From NCBI GenBank assembly GCA_937967685.1, contig CALBTX010000220.1, positions 1 to 11,852 on the forward strand: DNA of 11,852 nt. Reading direction: 5' to 3'. The notes under the pieces are model-generated. The model was given only the letters and a program-made list of their open reading frames with translations. It was not told where the DNA came from and did no database searches. The position numbers and the translations under genes were made by a program. Shown here one piece after another: positions 1-5,947 of the stretch (positions are counted from its first letter, which is position 1; each line of letters begins with the position of its first letter). The stretch is from an uncultured Bacillaceae bacterium. Its GTDB lineage: Bacteria; Bacillota; Bacilli; Caldalkalibacillales; Caldalkalibacillaceae.

Positions 1-409
1 TAAGCGCATTTCTGGACATATGTTTGATTTTTTTGACCATATCTTCTGTCTCTTCCACTGTTAGCCCCTCTGAAATGGTTTGTGTCCAGTAGGTTAACTT
101 TGATTTTATAAATTTTTTCATTTCCATGCCTTTGCTTGTAAGGGTTACAAGATTGCTCCTGCTGTCGTTTGGATCCCGTTTGCGATTCACATAGCCCAGC
201 TGTTCCAACCTGCGCATGGCCCGTGCTGTGGCGGCTTTGTCGATAAACAAACTTGCAGAAAGCTTTTCTTGTGATACACCGTCTTCTTCATAAAGGTTCA
301 CGAGAAAAATATACTCAGACGAGTTAATGTCAAAGTTTCTGAGTTCCCTGTTTAAATAAATTTGGAATTGGCGGTGCAGCACCGATATCCATTTGGCAAT
401 ACTTTCCAT
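1..409 (-). CDS. MarR-family transcriptional repressor, partial (3' end outside window)
   Basis: The reading frame opens at an ATG (407-409) about 10 nt after a GAGGTG ribosome site and runs off the window edge without a stop, giving 136 visible residues. The central part is a MarR winged helix: a helix-turn-helix around LSASLFIDKAATARAMRRLE (roughly residues 55-75), then a wing with the family signature D-x-R-x-N-L-V-T-L-T, then 'SKG' and a C-terminal dimerisation helix. MarR dimers bind short palindromes and are usually released by a small-molecule ligand; no ligand can be inferred here. The gene follows the DUF5519 gene and has its own promoter with a palindrome matching the two at the efflux-pump promoter, so autoregulation and control of the pump are inferred. 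Family call is firm; regulon is inference. Confidence 0.9.
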   Translation of the reverse strand, partial: MESIAKWISVLHRQFQIYLNRELRNFDINSSEYIFLVNLYEEDGVSQEKLSASLFIDKAATARAMRRLEQLGYVNRKRDPNDSRSNLVTLTSKGMEMKKFIKSKLTYWTQTISEGLTVEETEDMVKKIKHMSRNAL

Positions 410-454
410 TTGTTTGACACCTCAACCATGGTTGCCCTATCAACGACTGAAGTC

Positions 455-485
455 ATTTTATCATATGAAGCGTTGACATGTCAGC
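455..485 (-). promoter_or_regulatory. Promoter of the marR gene with embedded MarR-type operator
   Basis: On the minus strand a -35 box CTGACA (479-484) and a -10 box TAAAAT (455-460) are 18 nt apart. The -35 lies in one half of the palindrome GTTGACATGTCAGC (472-485), which differs at two positions from the GTTGACTTGTCAAC element at the pump promoter. The site also overlaps the stop codon of the upstream gene (481-483). Confidence 0.55.
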
Positions 486-795
486 TATTTCCCGTTAGAT
501 ATTCATATTTCGCACGAAAAGCATCTAGGGCATTGGCTGCATCCTCGTCTGATTTCAAATATATGGATACCCAACTGGAAGATGGATATATATGGTGAGG
601 TTGAGCACGTCCTGAGGCAATGAATTGATCGCGAAGCGATCTTGGCAAAAGTATATCGGCCAGACCATTTCCATGCAGATGTCCGATTTCCTTTCCTTTA
701 AAGAGGAATTCAATTCCGCCAAACCGGTGAGGTTGCTGGGTGACGTGCGGCCATTTCAACAATTGTTCAGTAATGATTTGGTTCATCGCTGTCAC
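481..795 (-). CDS. DUF5519 / luciferase-domain family protein
   Basis: A 104-residue soluble protein with a GTG start at 795, chosen because AAAGGGGGTGA lies 6 nt upstream; an in-frame ATG three codons later is less well placed. It carries the conserved features of the family annotated as luciferase domain / DUF5519: PHRFGG near residue 22, the block KEIGHLHGNGLADILLP in the middle, SGRAQPHHIYPSSSWVS, and a C-terminal helix. No catalytic function is established for the family, and the name does not imply light emission. It lies 48 nt downstream of the pump gene on the same strand, so cotranscription is likely. The adjacent marR promoter overlaps its stop codon. Family membership is recognised from motifs; role unknown. 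Confidence 0.8.
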   Translation of the reverse strand: MTAMNQIITEQLLKWPHVTQQPHRFGGIEFLFKGKEIGHLHGNGLADILLPRSLRDQFIASGRAQPHHIYPSSSWVSIYLKSDEDAANALDAFRAKYEYLTGNS

Positions 796-842
796 GTGGA
801 TTCACCCCCTTTCACGGCCATAACTTCATCTTTCATTGTTCA

Positions 843-2234
843 TCAATTGTTTGAAAGTCCGGCTGAATAACCCGAATTCTTGGGGTGTAAATACAAGCGA
901 TACATAAACAGTATCACGACATGTAATACAGCAAGCGTCAAGTAAATATTGCTGAAAAGACCGCCTTGCTGAGCGACATGCAATGGATTCCAATGGAAGG
1001 ATGCATCTTGTTCCGCGATCATCCCATATACGCCTGTCGCCATCCCCTGGGCAATAAAATTGATCATCGAGAAGAATCCCATTCCTACACCAATCTGGTC
1101 TTTGGATAATAATCTTGAAATGGAATTGGACATCGCAATTTGAATGAAAGACTGGCCGACGTTTCCGAGTATCAGGAAGAAAGGGATGAACAACAGTAAA
1201 GATCCGGTAAAGATGGATAATAAGATAAAACACGTCATTAAACAACTTGAAGCCACGGAGAACAAATAAGTGTTGCCTTTCCGATCCGCCAGTTTGCCAC
1301 CCTTTCTCCCTAGTATGGCAGCGCTGACCGCCGCAGGGACCATGGCAAAACCGATCCAGCTTGAACTGAGATCATACACTTCTGATAGCAAAATCGGCGT
1401 TAAAAAATGCAAAGATATACCAATGCTGCTAAGGGTGAAAGATAGGAACAGCGCCACCGCATACTTTTTATTTCGAAACAATTGTGGCTGGATAAATGCT
1501 TCTTTGACAGCGCGAATTCGGACAATGAAAAGAATTAAAGTCAAAAGTCCAAAGGGAAGATAGAACCAGACTTGATGAGTCACCCAGAGTAACAGCAGGG
1601 AAATGGATGCAGCTAGCAGGCTACCGCCAAGCCAATCGAATGATTTGTGCGCATCTTTTTTCGGTTCATGCTCCAAAAATTTACGATAAAGCGGAAGCAA
1701 CAGTAATATGAGTATAGATGGGAGGAATAACCATCTCCAGTTCGCAAAGCTGACGATCAGCGCGGAAATAACAGGTGCCAAAGCGCCCCCGAGGGCAACA
1801 CCGACGGCAGTCATGCTTAATGCAGATCCTCTCTTTTCGGGTGTGAAATATCTCACCGGAATGATCAGTGCGATGGCCGGTACAGCCGCAGCCCCGACTG
1901 ATTGCAAACACCTGCCTAGCAGGGCAACCCAAAAAGTCTGAGAAATGAGCCCAATCAGTGAACCCGCTGCAAACAACGAAAGCCCGAATGTCAGCAAACT
2001 TTTCAATTGAAATCGATCGGAAAGCTTACCATAAGTCACTGTTCCAAACGCATAGATGAGCGTATATGCGGATGACAGCCAACTCACTTGCGCCAGGGTC
2101 AACTCGAACTCCTTACTAATTTCTGGAATGACAACATGAAACATCAGGGCGCTCAGCGATGACAGCGTGACCGTGAACATCATCAGGCGCATCAAGATAA
2201 TCCCTTTTTTCTCTCGTGACGGATTGTTATTCAT
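843..2234 (-). CDS. MFS drug-efflux transporter, Tet(K/L)-like (14-TM type)
   Basis: A 463-residue integral membrane protein made of long hydrophobic segments, consistent with the 14-helix proton antiporters. Start is the ATG at 2234, which has AAGGAG 7 nt upstream; an in-frame TTG at 2258 lies before that ribosome site and is unlikely. Visible family motifs are motif A GKLSDRFQLKSLL (about 69-81), the motif B arginine in LLGRCLQSVGAAAVPA (about R108) and the antiporter motif C GVALGGALAPVIS (about 145-157). The overall pattern, including VTYGKLSD and GAAAVPA, resembles Tet(L)/Tet(K). Substrate cannot be read from sequence; tetracyclines, other drugs or cations are possible. It heads a minus-strand group with DUF5519 and marR and sits behind a consensus promoter flanked by two MarR-type palindromes. 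Confidence 0.88.
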   Translation of the reverse strand: MNNNPSREKKGIILMRLMMFTVTLSSLSALMFHVVIPEISKEFELTLAQVSWLSSAYTLIYAFGTVTYGKLSDRFQLKSLLTFGLSLFAAGSLIGLISQTFWVALLGRCLQSVGAAAVPAIALIIPVRYFTPEKRGSALSMTAVGVALGGALAPVISALIVSFANWRWLFLPSILILLLLPLYRKFLEHEPKKDAHKSFDWLGGSLLAASISLLLLWVTHQVWFYLPFGLLTLILFIVRIRAVKEAFIQPQLFRNKKYAVALFLSFTLSSIGISLHFLTPILLSEVYDLSSSWIGFAMVPAAVSAAILGRKGGKLADRKGNTYLFSVASSCLMTCFILLSIFTGSLLLFIPFFLILGNVGQSFIQIAMSNSISRLLSKDQIGVGMGFFSMINFIAQGMATGVYGMIAEQDASFHWNPLHVAQQGGLFSNIYLTLAVLHVVILFMYRLYLHPKNSGYSAGLSNN

Positions 2235-2271
2235 GAGATACTCCTTTCTTCTTCTCAAATCTGAACCGCTT

Positions 2272-2293
2272 TATAGTTGACTTGTCAACTATA
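2272..2293. promoter_or_regulatory. MarR-type operator O1 at the efflux-pump promoter
   Basis: A perfect inverted repeat with 10-bp arms TATAGTTGAC and GTCAACTATA separated by TT. It lies just downstream of the pump -10 box, covering the predicted transcription start, a position suited to repression. The core TTGACTTGTCAA is repeated at 2316-2327. Confidence 0.7.
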
Positions 2294-2298
2294 TACGC

Positions 2299-2327
2299 AT
2301 TATAATACGATATCATTGACTTGTCAA
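2299..2327 (-). promoter_or_regulatory. Consensus sigma-A promoter of the pump gene
   Basis: On the minus strand TTGACA (2322-2327), a 17-nt spacer and TATAAT (2299-2304) match the housekeeping consensus exactly. The predicted start is near 2292, about 58 nt before the start codon. A promoter this strong beside two operators suggests tight repression with high induced output. Confidence 0.85.
2316..2327. promoter_or_regulatory. MarR-type operator O2 overlapping the -35 box
   Basis: A second perfect copy of the palindrome TTGACTTGTCAA. Its right half forms the -35 hexamer of the pump promoter. Centre-to-centre distance to O1 is 39 bp. Confidence 0.65.
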
Positions 2328-2339
2328 CAGTATAGTGAT

Positions 2340-2374
2340 TAAAAATGCTTCATGAAGTTTTCGACCAAGTCGAA
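2340..2374 (-). terminator. Possible weak terminator after the small membrane protein gene
   Basis: On the minus strand, after the stop at 2403, there is a hairpin TTCGAC-TTG-GTCGAA (2360-2374), then the palindrome CTTCATGAAG (2348-2357) and ATTTTT. The stems are short and the T-run is separated from the better stem, so this is tentative. Confidence 0.25.
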
Positions 2375-2402
2375 GAAGTGCGACATCGGCTGATGTTTAC
2401 TG

Positions 2403-2699
2403 TTAATCTCGCAAATAACTTGTCAGGGTCAGGAGCAGGGCAATGCCTCCCAGCCAAAGTGCTGTGAGCAAAAATGTTTTCACATTCAGTTGACCGGTGC
2501 GTTTCCGCACCTCAGCCAAAATAAGAAGAAATCCACAGAACAGCACAAAAAATCCCAAAAATACCGTAAAAGGTGTTCTTATTGCGACAAATGAGCCGTC
2601 GCTCTGCTTTTCACCAAATACCGTAAAAGCAAGTATCATAATCACCAATATCACGGCACCCAGACAAACCTGCAGTATCGTCCAACCTTTATGACTCAA
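2403..2699 (-). CDS. Small membrane protein of unknown function
   Basis: About 98 residues with three hydrophobic segments: ILQVCLGAVILVIMILAF near the N-terminus, FTVFLGFFVLFCGFLLILAE in the middle and a C-terminal TALWLGGIALLLTL. A basic stretch EVRKRTGQ lies between helices 2 and 3. I place the start at TTG (2699), because GGGGTGA lies 5 nt upstream; a GTG at 2708 in the same frame would add three residues but overlaps that ribosome site. I recognise no named family. It is transcribed in the same direction as the pump gene but is separated from it by that gene's operator/promoter region, so it is probably an independent unit. Confidence 0.6.
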   Translation of the reverse strand: MSHKGWTILQVCLGAVILVIMILAFTVFGEKQSDGSFVAIRTPFTVFLGFFVLFCGFLLILAEVRKRTGQLNVKTFLLTALWLGGIALLLTLTSYLRD

Positions 2700-2810
2700 T
2701 GTATTCACCCCACATATAACCGTTTCTTGTCATTCATCTATGACCCTCGTTTTCTAACAAAAGCCTAACAATATCAGAACAAACTGTGAAGCGCCTTCGC
2801 TCATGTTTTT

Positions 2811-2839
2811 TTGCCCATTGATCAAAGGTTTGTTAAAAT
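2811..2839 (+). promoter_or_regulatory. Candidate promoter of the CXXC-20-CXXC gene
   Basis: TTGCCC (2811-2816), a 17-nt spacer and TAAAAT (2834-2839) lie about 76 nt before the start codon. The motif TTGATCAAA occurs in the spacer and again about 29 bp further down; its meaning is unknown. Confidence 0.4.
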
Positions 2840-2914
2840 ATATTGTTGATCAAAAGACCTTTCAGATAAAACTAACGAAACAGTCAAATGGAAAAAGGAG
2901 GGGGAGGTGAATCA

Positions 2915-3211
2915 ATGGCAACATGTCAAAGCTGCGGTAAAGCGTGGCGCTGGAAACAGTCATTTAAAAAGATGTTTACATTGGACACCGCTTTGGAATG
3001 TCCACACTGTGGCAAGAAGCAGTACCTAACGCCGAAAGCAAGGAAAAGAAGCTCTGTTTATACATTACTTACTCCCTTTATTCTGCTGCTTTTATTTTTA
3101 TTTGACGTTTCACCCTTAATCTCAATTGGAGTTTTATTTGTATTTCTTTTGTTAATGATGGGCACTTATCCATTCATCATTGAATTATCGAATCAAGAAG
3201 AAGACCTGTAG
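2915..3211 (+). CDS. CXXC-20-CXXC family zinc-ribbon membrane protein
   Basis: A 98-residue protein. Start is ATG 2915, preceded by GGAGGTGA with 4 nt spacing; an in-frame ATG at 2888 lies before the ribosome site. The N-terminal half has two cysteine pairs, CQSC (4-7) and CPHC, separated by about 20 residues including RWKQSFKKMFTLDTALE, followed by KKQYLTPKARKRSS. This matches the small Bacillota family named for that spacing (TIGR04104), and the four cysteines should bind one zinc. The C-terminal half has two hydrophobic segments (about 52-90) ending in an acidic tail. Function is unknown. The downstream gene is convergent with a gap of about 40 nt. Confidence 0.85.
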   Translation: MATCQSCGKAWRWKQSFKKMFTLDTALECPHCGKKQYLTPKARKRSSVYTLLTPFILLLLFLFDVSPLISIGVLFVFLLLMMGTYPFIIELSNQEEDL

Positions 3212-3253
3212 TCAAACCCTGGGGAATCCGTTTGGATGATCTTTCGTATCAGA

Positions 3254-4096
3254 TTATCCTCTCTTTCGCAGAAAATGTTTTGCGCCTAATATTAAGAGTG
3301 ATACACTGATGCCGCCAATGACAATCATCCCAAAAGAGATAAACAATGTACCGATTCCAAACACTGATTCGTTATAGCTTATGATGGCTGGTCCATCATT
3401 GGGCATGACGACAAACCTGGTTATTTCTAAATATGCCAAATGAAAACCGATAGCCGTCCATAGGCTTTGTGTCCACAATCGAAGCAACTGTAAACATATG
3501 CCGAAACAAAATATGAGAATGATATAAGAAACGTTAATCGTATTGCCGGGGGCAAGTCCAAAGAGCACTTGAAGCTGAGTGACCGCCAACGGGACCGACA
3601 AAAACAGCAATGTTTGCAGTAATACAGCTGCCCATGCAGCAAAACGATAGCGCAGGACATCATACAGCATACCACGCAAGGCCAGCTCCTCAGGCAAAGC
3701 TTCATACAAAAAGGCAATGATCATGTTGATCAGTAGTGCGACAAACCAATAATCGGGGGTATGCCACCGTTCAATAACAATCCACCCTTGATAGACGGCT
3801 ATAACAAACCCCAACAAAGCCAGCGCACCGGCCAGTAATACTCCCGTCATAAAGTGGTATGCCCTTTTCCATGAGTACACCGGCTTTTCAGGTTTAACCC
3901 CGAGTATTCGATAAACATGCCGATACAAATACAAAATAATGGGGACCACCAGTCCACTCATGACAAGTCCTTGAATCAACAATTGAGCATTTCTGGGTAG
4001 GCCAAACTGTTCGGCCACCGTTCCAGAAAGAGCACCTAGGAACAGACCGCCGGTGATCGTTGCCCATCCAGCGAGAAGAAGTCGTATCCATTTCAT
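3254..4096 (-). CDS. CPBP-family (Abi/CAAX-protease-like) intramembrane protein
   Basis: A 280-residue protein with seven or more hydrophobic segments. Start ATG 4096 is chosen because AAAGGTG lies 8 nt upstream; an ATG at 4123 would add nine polar residues and has no good ribosome site. The CPBP signature is visible: motif 1 EALPEELALRGMLYDVL (E136-E137 and R141) and a later SLWTAIGFHLAYLEI with a histidine near 219. The family contains glutamic intramembrane proteases and proteins of unknown activity. Between these motifs, where active members usually have F-x3-H, I read LLFLSVPLAV with no histidine, so activity is uncertain. It follows the zinc-efflux gene by about 137 nt on the same strand and may be read from the same transcript. 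Confidence 0.8.
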   Translation of the reverse strand: MKWIRLLLAGWATITGGLFLGALSGTVAEQFGLPRNAQLLIQGLVMSGLVVPIILYLYRHVYRILGVKPEKPVYSWKRAYHFMTGVLLAGALALLGFVIAVYQGWIVIERWHTPDYWFVALLINMIIAFLYEALPEELALRGMLYDVLRYRFAAWAAVLLQTLLFLSVPLAVTQLQVLFGLAPGNTINVSYIILIFCFGICLQLLRLWTQSLWTAIGFHLAYLEITRFVVMPNDGPAIISYNESVFGIGTLFISFGMIVIGGISVSLLILGAKHFLRKRG

Positions 4097-4220
4097 AAAT
4101 TCTACACCTTTCTTTAGCGTCATTTTTCCCGGCGATGATCTTATAAATAGTGTAAATGATCACAATCAGCGTGGCAATGAAAAATAACATTGCACCGCAA
4201 ACGCAGGAAACAGGCGCCAT
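4097..4220 (-). other. Possible small hydrophobic ORF between the CDF and CPBP genes
   Basis: An ATG at 4220, 14 nt after the CDF stop, opens a frame whose first ~37 residues look like a genuine one-helix membrane peptide (a hydrophobic run AMLFFIATLIVIIYTIYKII, then GKND). It continues out of frame into the CPBP gene as far as 3894, where the composition becomes poor. GGGTGA touches the start codon, which is too close for good initiation. It could be a small protein, a decayed gene or chance. Confidence 0.2.
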
Positions 4221-4233
4221 TCACCCATATTCA

Positions 4234-5184
4234 TCAGTGATGATGATCGTGCCCAATTGATTCAGCTTCCATTCTACACAAAATCGAATGATCATGCAGA
4301 TGAGCTGACGTTTCTAATTGAATCGTCATGTGATGAATGTTTTGGTGTTCAAGGTCTTTTTCAATTTGACGAAGCAACCGTTCACTATCAGCAATGGACA
4401 GTTGATCATCATCAACAACGGCATGACAGGAAAGCGCATTTAACCCGCTCGTTATCGACCAAACATGCAAGTCGTGAACGCTTTGGATTCCTTTCGTATT
4501 CTGGATTGTTTGAATGACATCGTCCAGATCGACATTTTGTGGCGTCCCCTCCATCAGGACATGGATTCCGGCTTTCGTAACATGGTAGCCGCTGCGTAAT
4601 ACAAGTGCTGCAACAATGACACTGGCCAGTGGATCTGCCCAGACCCAGCCAAAATAGATAATCAGCAGGGCAGCAATGATGGCACCAATGGAACCAAGCA
4701 TATCACTTAGCACATGCAAGTATGCGCCGCGCATGTTCAAGTTCTCTTCTACATTCCCGCCACGCATCATCATCCAGGCCACAAAAATATTAACGAGCAA
4801 GCCGATTGAAGCGATGATTAACATCCCGGTTGAAGCAACGTCAGCTGGATTTTGAAAACGCTGGATAGCCTCATAAAAAATGTATAGCGCAATGAAAATA
4901 AGTGTTACCCCGTTAAGAACAGCTGCCAATATTTCAAACCGTTTATATCCGTACGTTTTCCTATAATTTGCCGCTTTTTCTCCAAGTGTAAAAGCGAGTA
5001 AGGCAATGCCAAGCGATATGGCGTCACTTAACATATGTCCTGCATCCGATAATAACGCAAGGCTGTTCGTTAAGAATCCCCCAAGTGCTTCAATAAGCAT
5101 ATAACCTGAAATAATCATAAAACTTATCATTAATGTCTTTTTATTTGCACTGTGTGCATGGTCATGTCCATGATCGTGTCCCAT
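4234..5184 (-). CDS. czcD: Zinc/cobalt cation diffusion facilitator (CzcD-type efflux)
   Basis: A 316-residue, six-helix CDF transporter that exports divalent metal by proton antiport across the membrane. The metal-site residues H50 and D54 in LLSDAGHMLSD (helix 2) and H157 and D161 in HVLSDMLGS (helix 5) form the HD-HD set of zinc transporters. Both termini are histidine rich: HDHGHDHAH at residues 3-11 and HDHSILCRMEAESIGHDHHH at the end. The C-terminal cytoplasmic domain (about 210-300) contains VHDLHVWSI, typical of the dimerising metal-sensing fold. Start ATG 5184 has GAGGGG upstream. The CzrA-type regulator gene ends 17 nt before it, so both form an operon induced by excess zinc or cobalt (inferred). 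Confidence 0.93.
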   Translation of the reverse strand: MGHDHGHDHAHSANKKTLMISFMIISGYMLIEALGGFLTNSLALLSDAGHMLSDAISLGIALLAFTLGEKAANYRKTYGYKRFEILAAVLNGVTLIFIALYIFYEAIQRFQNPADVASTGMLIIASIGLLVNIFVAWMMMRGGNVEENLNMRGAYLHVLSDMLGSIGAIIAALLIIYFGWVWADPLASVIVAALVLRSGYHVTKAGIHVLMEGTPQNVDLDDVIQTIQNTKGIQSVHDLHVWSITSGLNALSCHAVVDDDQLSIADSERLLRQIEKDLEHQNIHHMTIQLETSAHLHDHSILCRMEAESIGHDHHH

Positions 5185-5201
5185 TTTGAAGTGCCCCTCA
5201 A

Positions 5202-5537
5202 TTAATGATGTGCCGCATGCTCAATGGCCTGCTTCAGTAAATTCATGACGTGGTCATCATCTTCCGAATAATACAATGATGTCCCTGCTCTTCTATATTT
5301 GACCAATCTCAAATTTTTCAAAAAACGCAATTGGTGGGAGACAGTCGATTGGCTCAAATTGAGCGTCTCGGCAATCTCATTGACCGAATGCTCCCCCGTA
5401 CATAATAAATTTAAAATGCGAATTCGGGTTGGATCGCTCAATGCCTTGAACGTTTGCGAAACGACAAACAACGTCTCTTCATCCAAATGCCGTGTCCCTT
5501 CATGAAATGTCTCTTCCAATTTTTGCTCTTTATTCAT
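5202..5537 (-). CDS. czrA: ArsR/SmtB-family zinc sensor repressor (CzrA-type)
   Basis: A 111-residue winged-helix repressor. Start ATG 5537 follows AAAGGGG by 8 nt; an upstream in-frame start at 5576 would read through the operator-promoter side and is rejected. The ArsR core is clear: FKALSDPTRIRILNLL, then SVNEIAETLNLSQSTVSHQLRFLKNLRLV as the DNA-binding helices, then YRRAGTSLYYS as the wing. The C-terminal helix has D94-x-H96 with H107 and H110, the exact alpha-5 spacing (D-x-H-x10-H-x2-H) of CzrA/SmtB that binds zinc or cobalt. No cysteine-based alpha-3 site is seen. It is the first gene of the czrA-czcD operon and has an imperfect palindrome between promoter and start, consistent with autorepression relieved by metal. 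Confidence 0.93.
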   Translation of the reverse strand: MNKEQKLEETFHEGTRHLDEETLFVVSQTFKALSDPTRIRILNLLCTGEHSVNEIAETLNLSQSTVSHQLRFLKNLRLVKYRRAGTSLYYSEDDDHVMNLLKQAIEHAAHH

Positions 5538-5565
5538 CAGTTCTACCCCTTTTAATTTTAATGAG

Positions 5566-5587
5566 TATATGAGCATATGTTCATATA
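5566..5587. promoter_or_regulatory. ArsR/CzrA-type operator
   Basis: An inverted repeat with arms TATATGAGCA and TGTTCATATA around TA, with one mismatch between arms. It resembles the ATATGAAC-type elements bound by SmtB/CzrA proteins and lies between the predicted -10 box and the czrA start. Confidence 0.7.
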
Positions 5588-5588
5588 T

Positions 5589-5617
5589 AGACTATGATAT
5601 TCTCCACCGAATGTCAA
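5589..5617 (-). promoter_or_regulatory. Promoter of the czrA-czcD operon
   Basis: TTGACA (5612-5617), a 17-nt spacer and TAGTCT (5589-5594) on the minus strand. The -10 box is weak; the operator follows immediately, covering the expected start of transcription. Confidence 0.5.
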
Positions 5618-5653
5618 TTAAGCTGGACATCATTGTCTGCTGTTCTTCGTATG

Positions 5654-5899
5654 TCAAGACCACCAAGTCGATCCTTTATCTTCTTGACCTACATGTCTGA
5701 GTTTCCATATGATGATGATCATGATCACCAACAAACCAATGGCGGCCCATCCATATATGGCTTGAAGCGCACATGCCTAAGCTTCCCACAAAGGCAATGC
5801 TCAGTGCATCACCAAAAGCCCACTGCTGACATCGGTCATCGCTGACGCTGAACCGGCCCGTTCTTGCGGGACACTGGTTATAATTTGTTCACCCTTTAG
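5654..5899 (-). pseudogene. Remnant of a DHA2-type MFS efflux protein (C-terminal part)
   Basis: On the minus strand a frame starting near 5899 reads EQIITSVPQERAGSASAMTD, the loop typical of QacA/SmvA/EmrB-like transporters. Reading then needs a shift to follow GDALSIAFVGSLGMC, the next expected helix start, and a shift back to reach a hydrophobic segment AAIGLLVIMIIIIWKLRHVG and a stop at 5654. The first frame has stops in between. About 80 codons of a family of roughly 450-500 residues survive, and nothing recognisable lies upstream, where the RCC1-like gene now stands. The coding match is by motif recognition, not alignment. Confidence 0.6.
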
Positions 5900-5947
5900 T
5901 TGAATAAAGAACTATTATTAGTTGTGGTACATGTATCCTTTTTATCA

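Noticed and set aside
826..1245. Minus-strand frame of 139 codons within the efflux gene
   Set aside because: It overlaps the MFS gene in another frame, has no family motifs and no suitable ribosome site.
4257..4517. Plus-strand 86-codon frame opposite czcD
   Set aside because: Antisense shadow of the conserved CDF C-terminal domain; no ribosome site or motif.
5594..5845. Plus-strand 83-codon frame with a DDDHDH stretch
   Set aside because: The minus strand of the same stretch reads as a decayed MFS transporter with recognisable motifs; the acidic run is the complement of its Ile/Met-rich helix.
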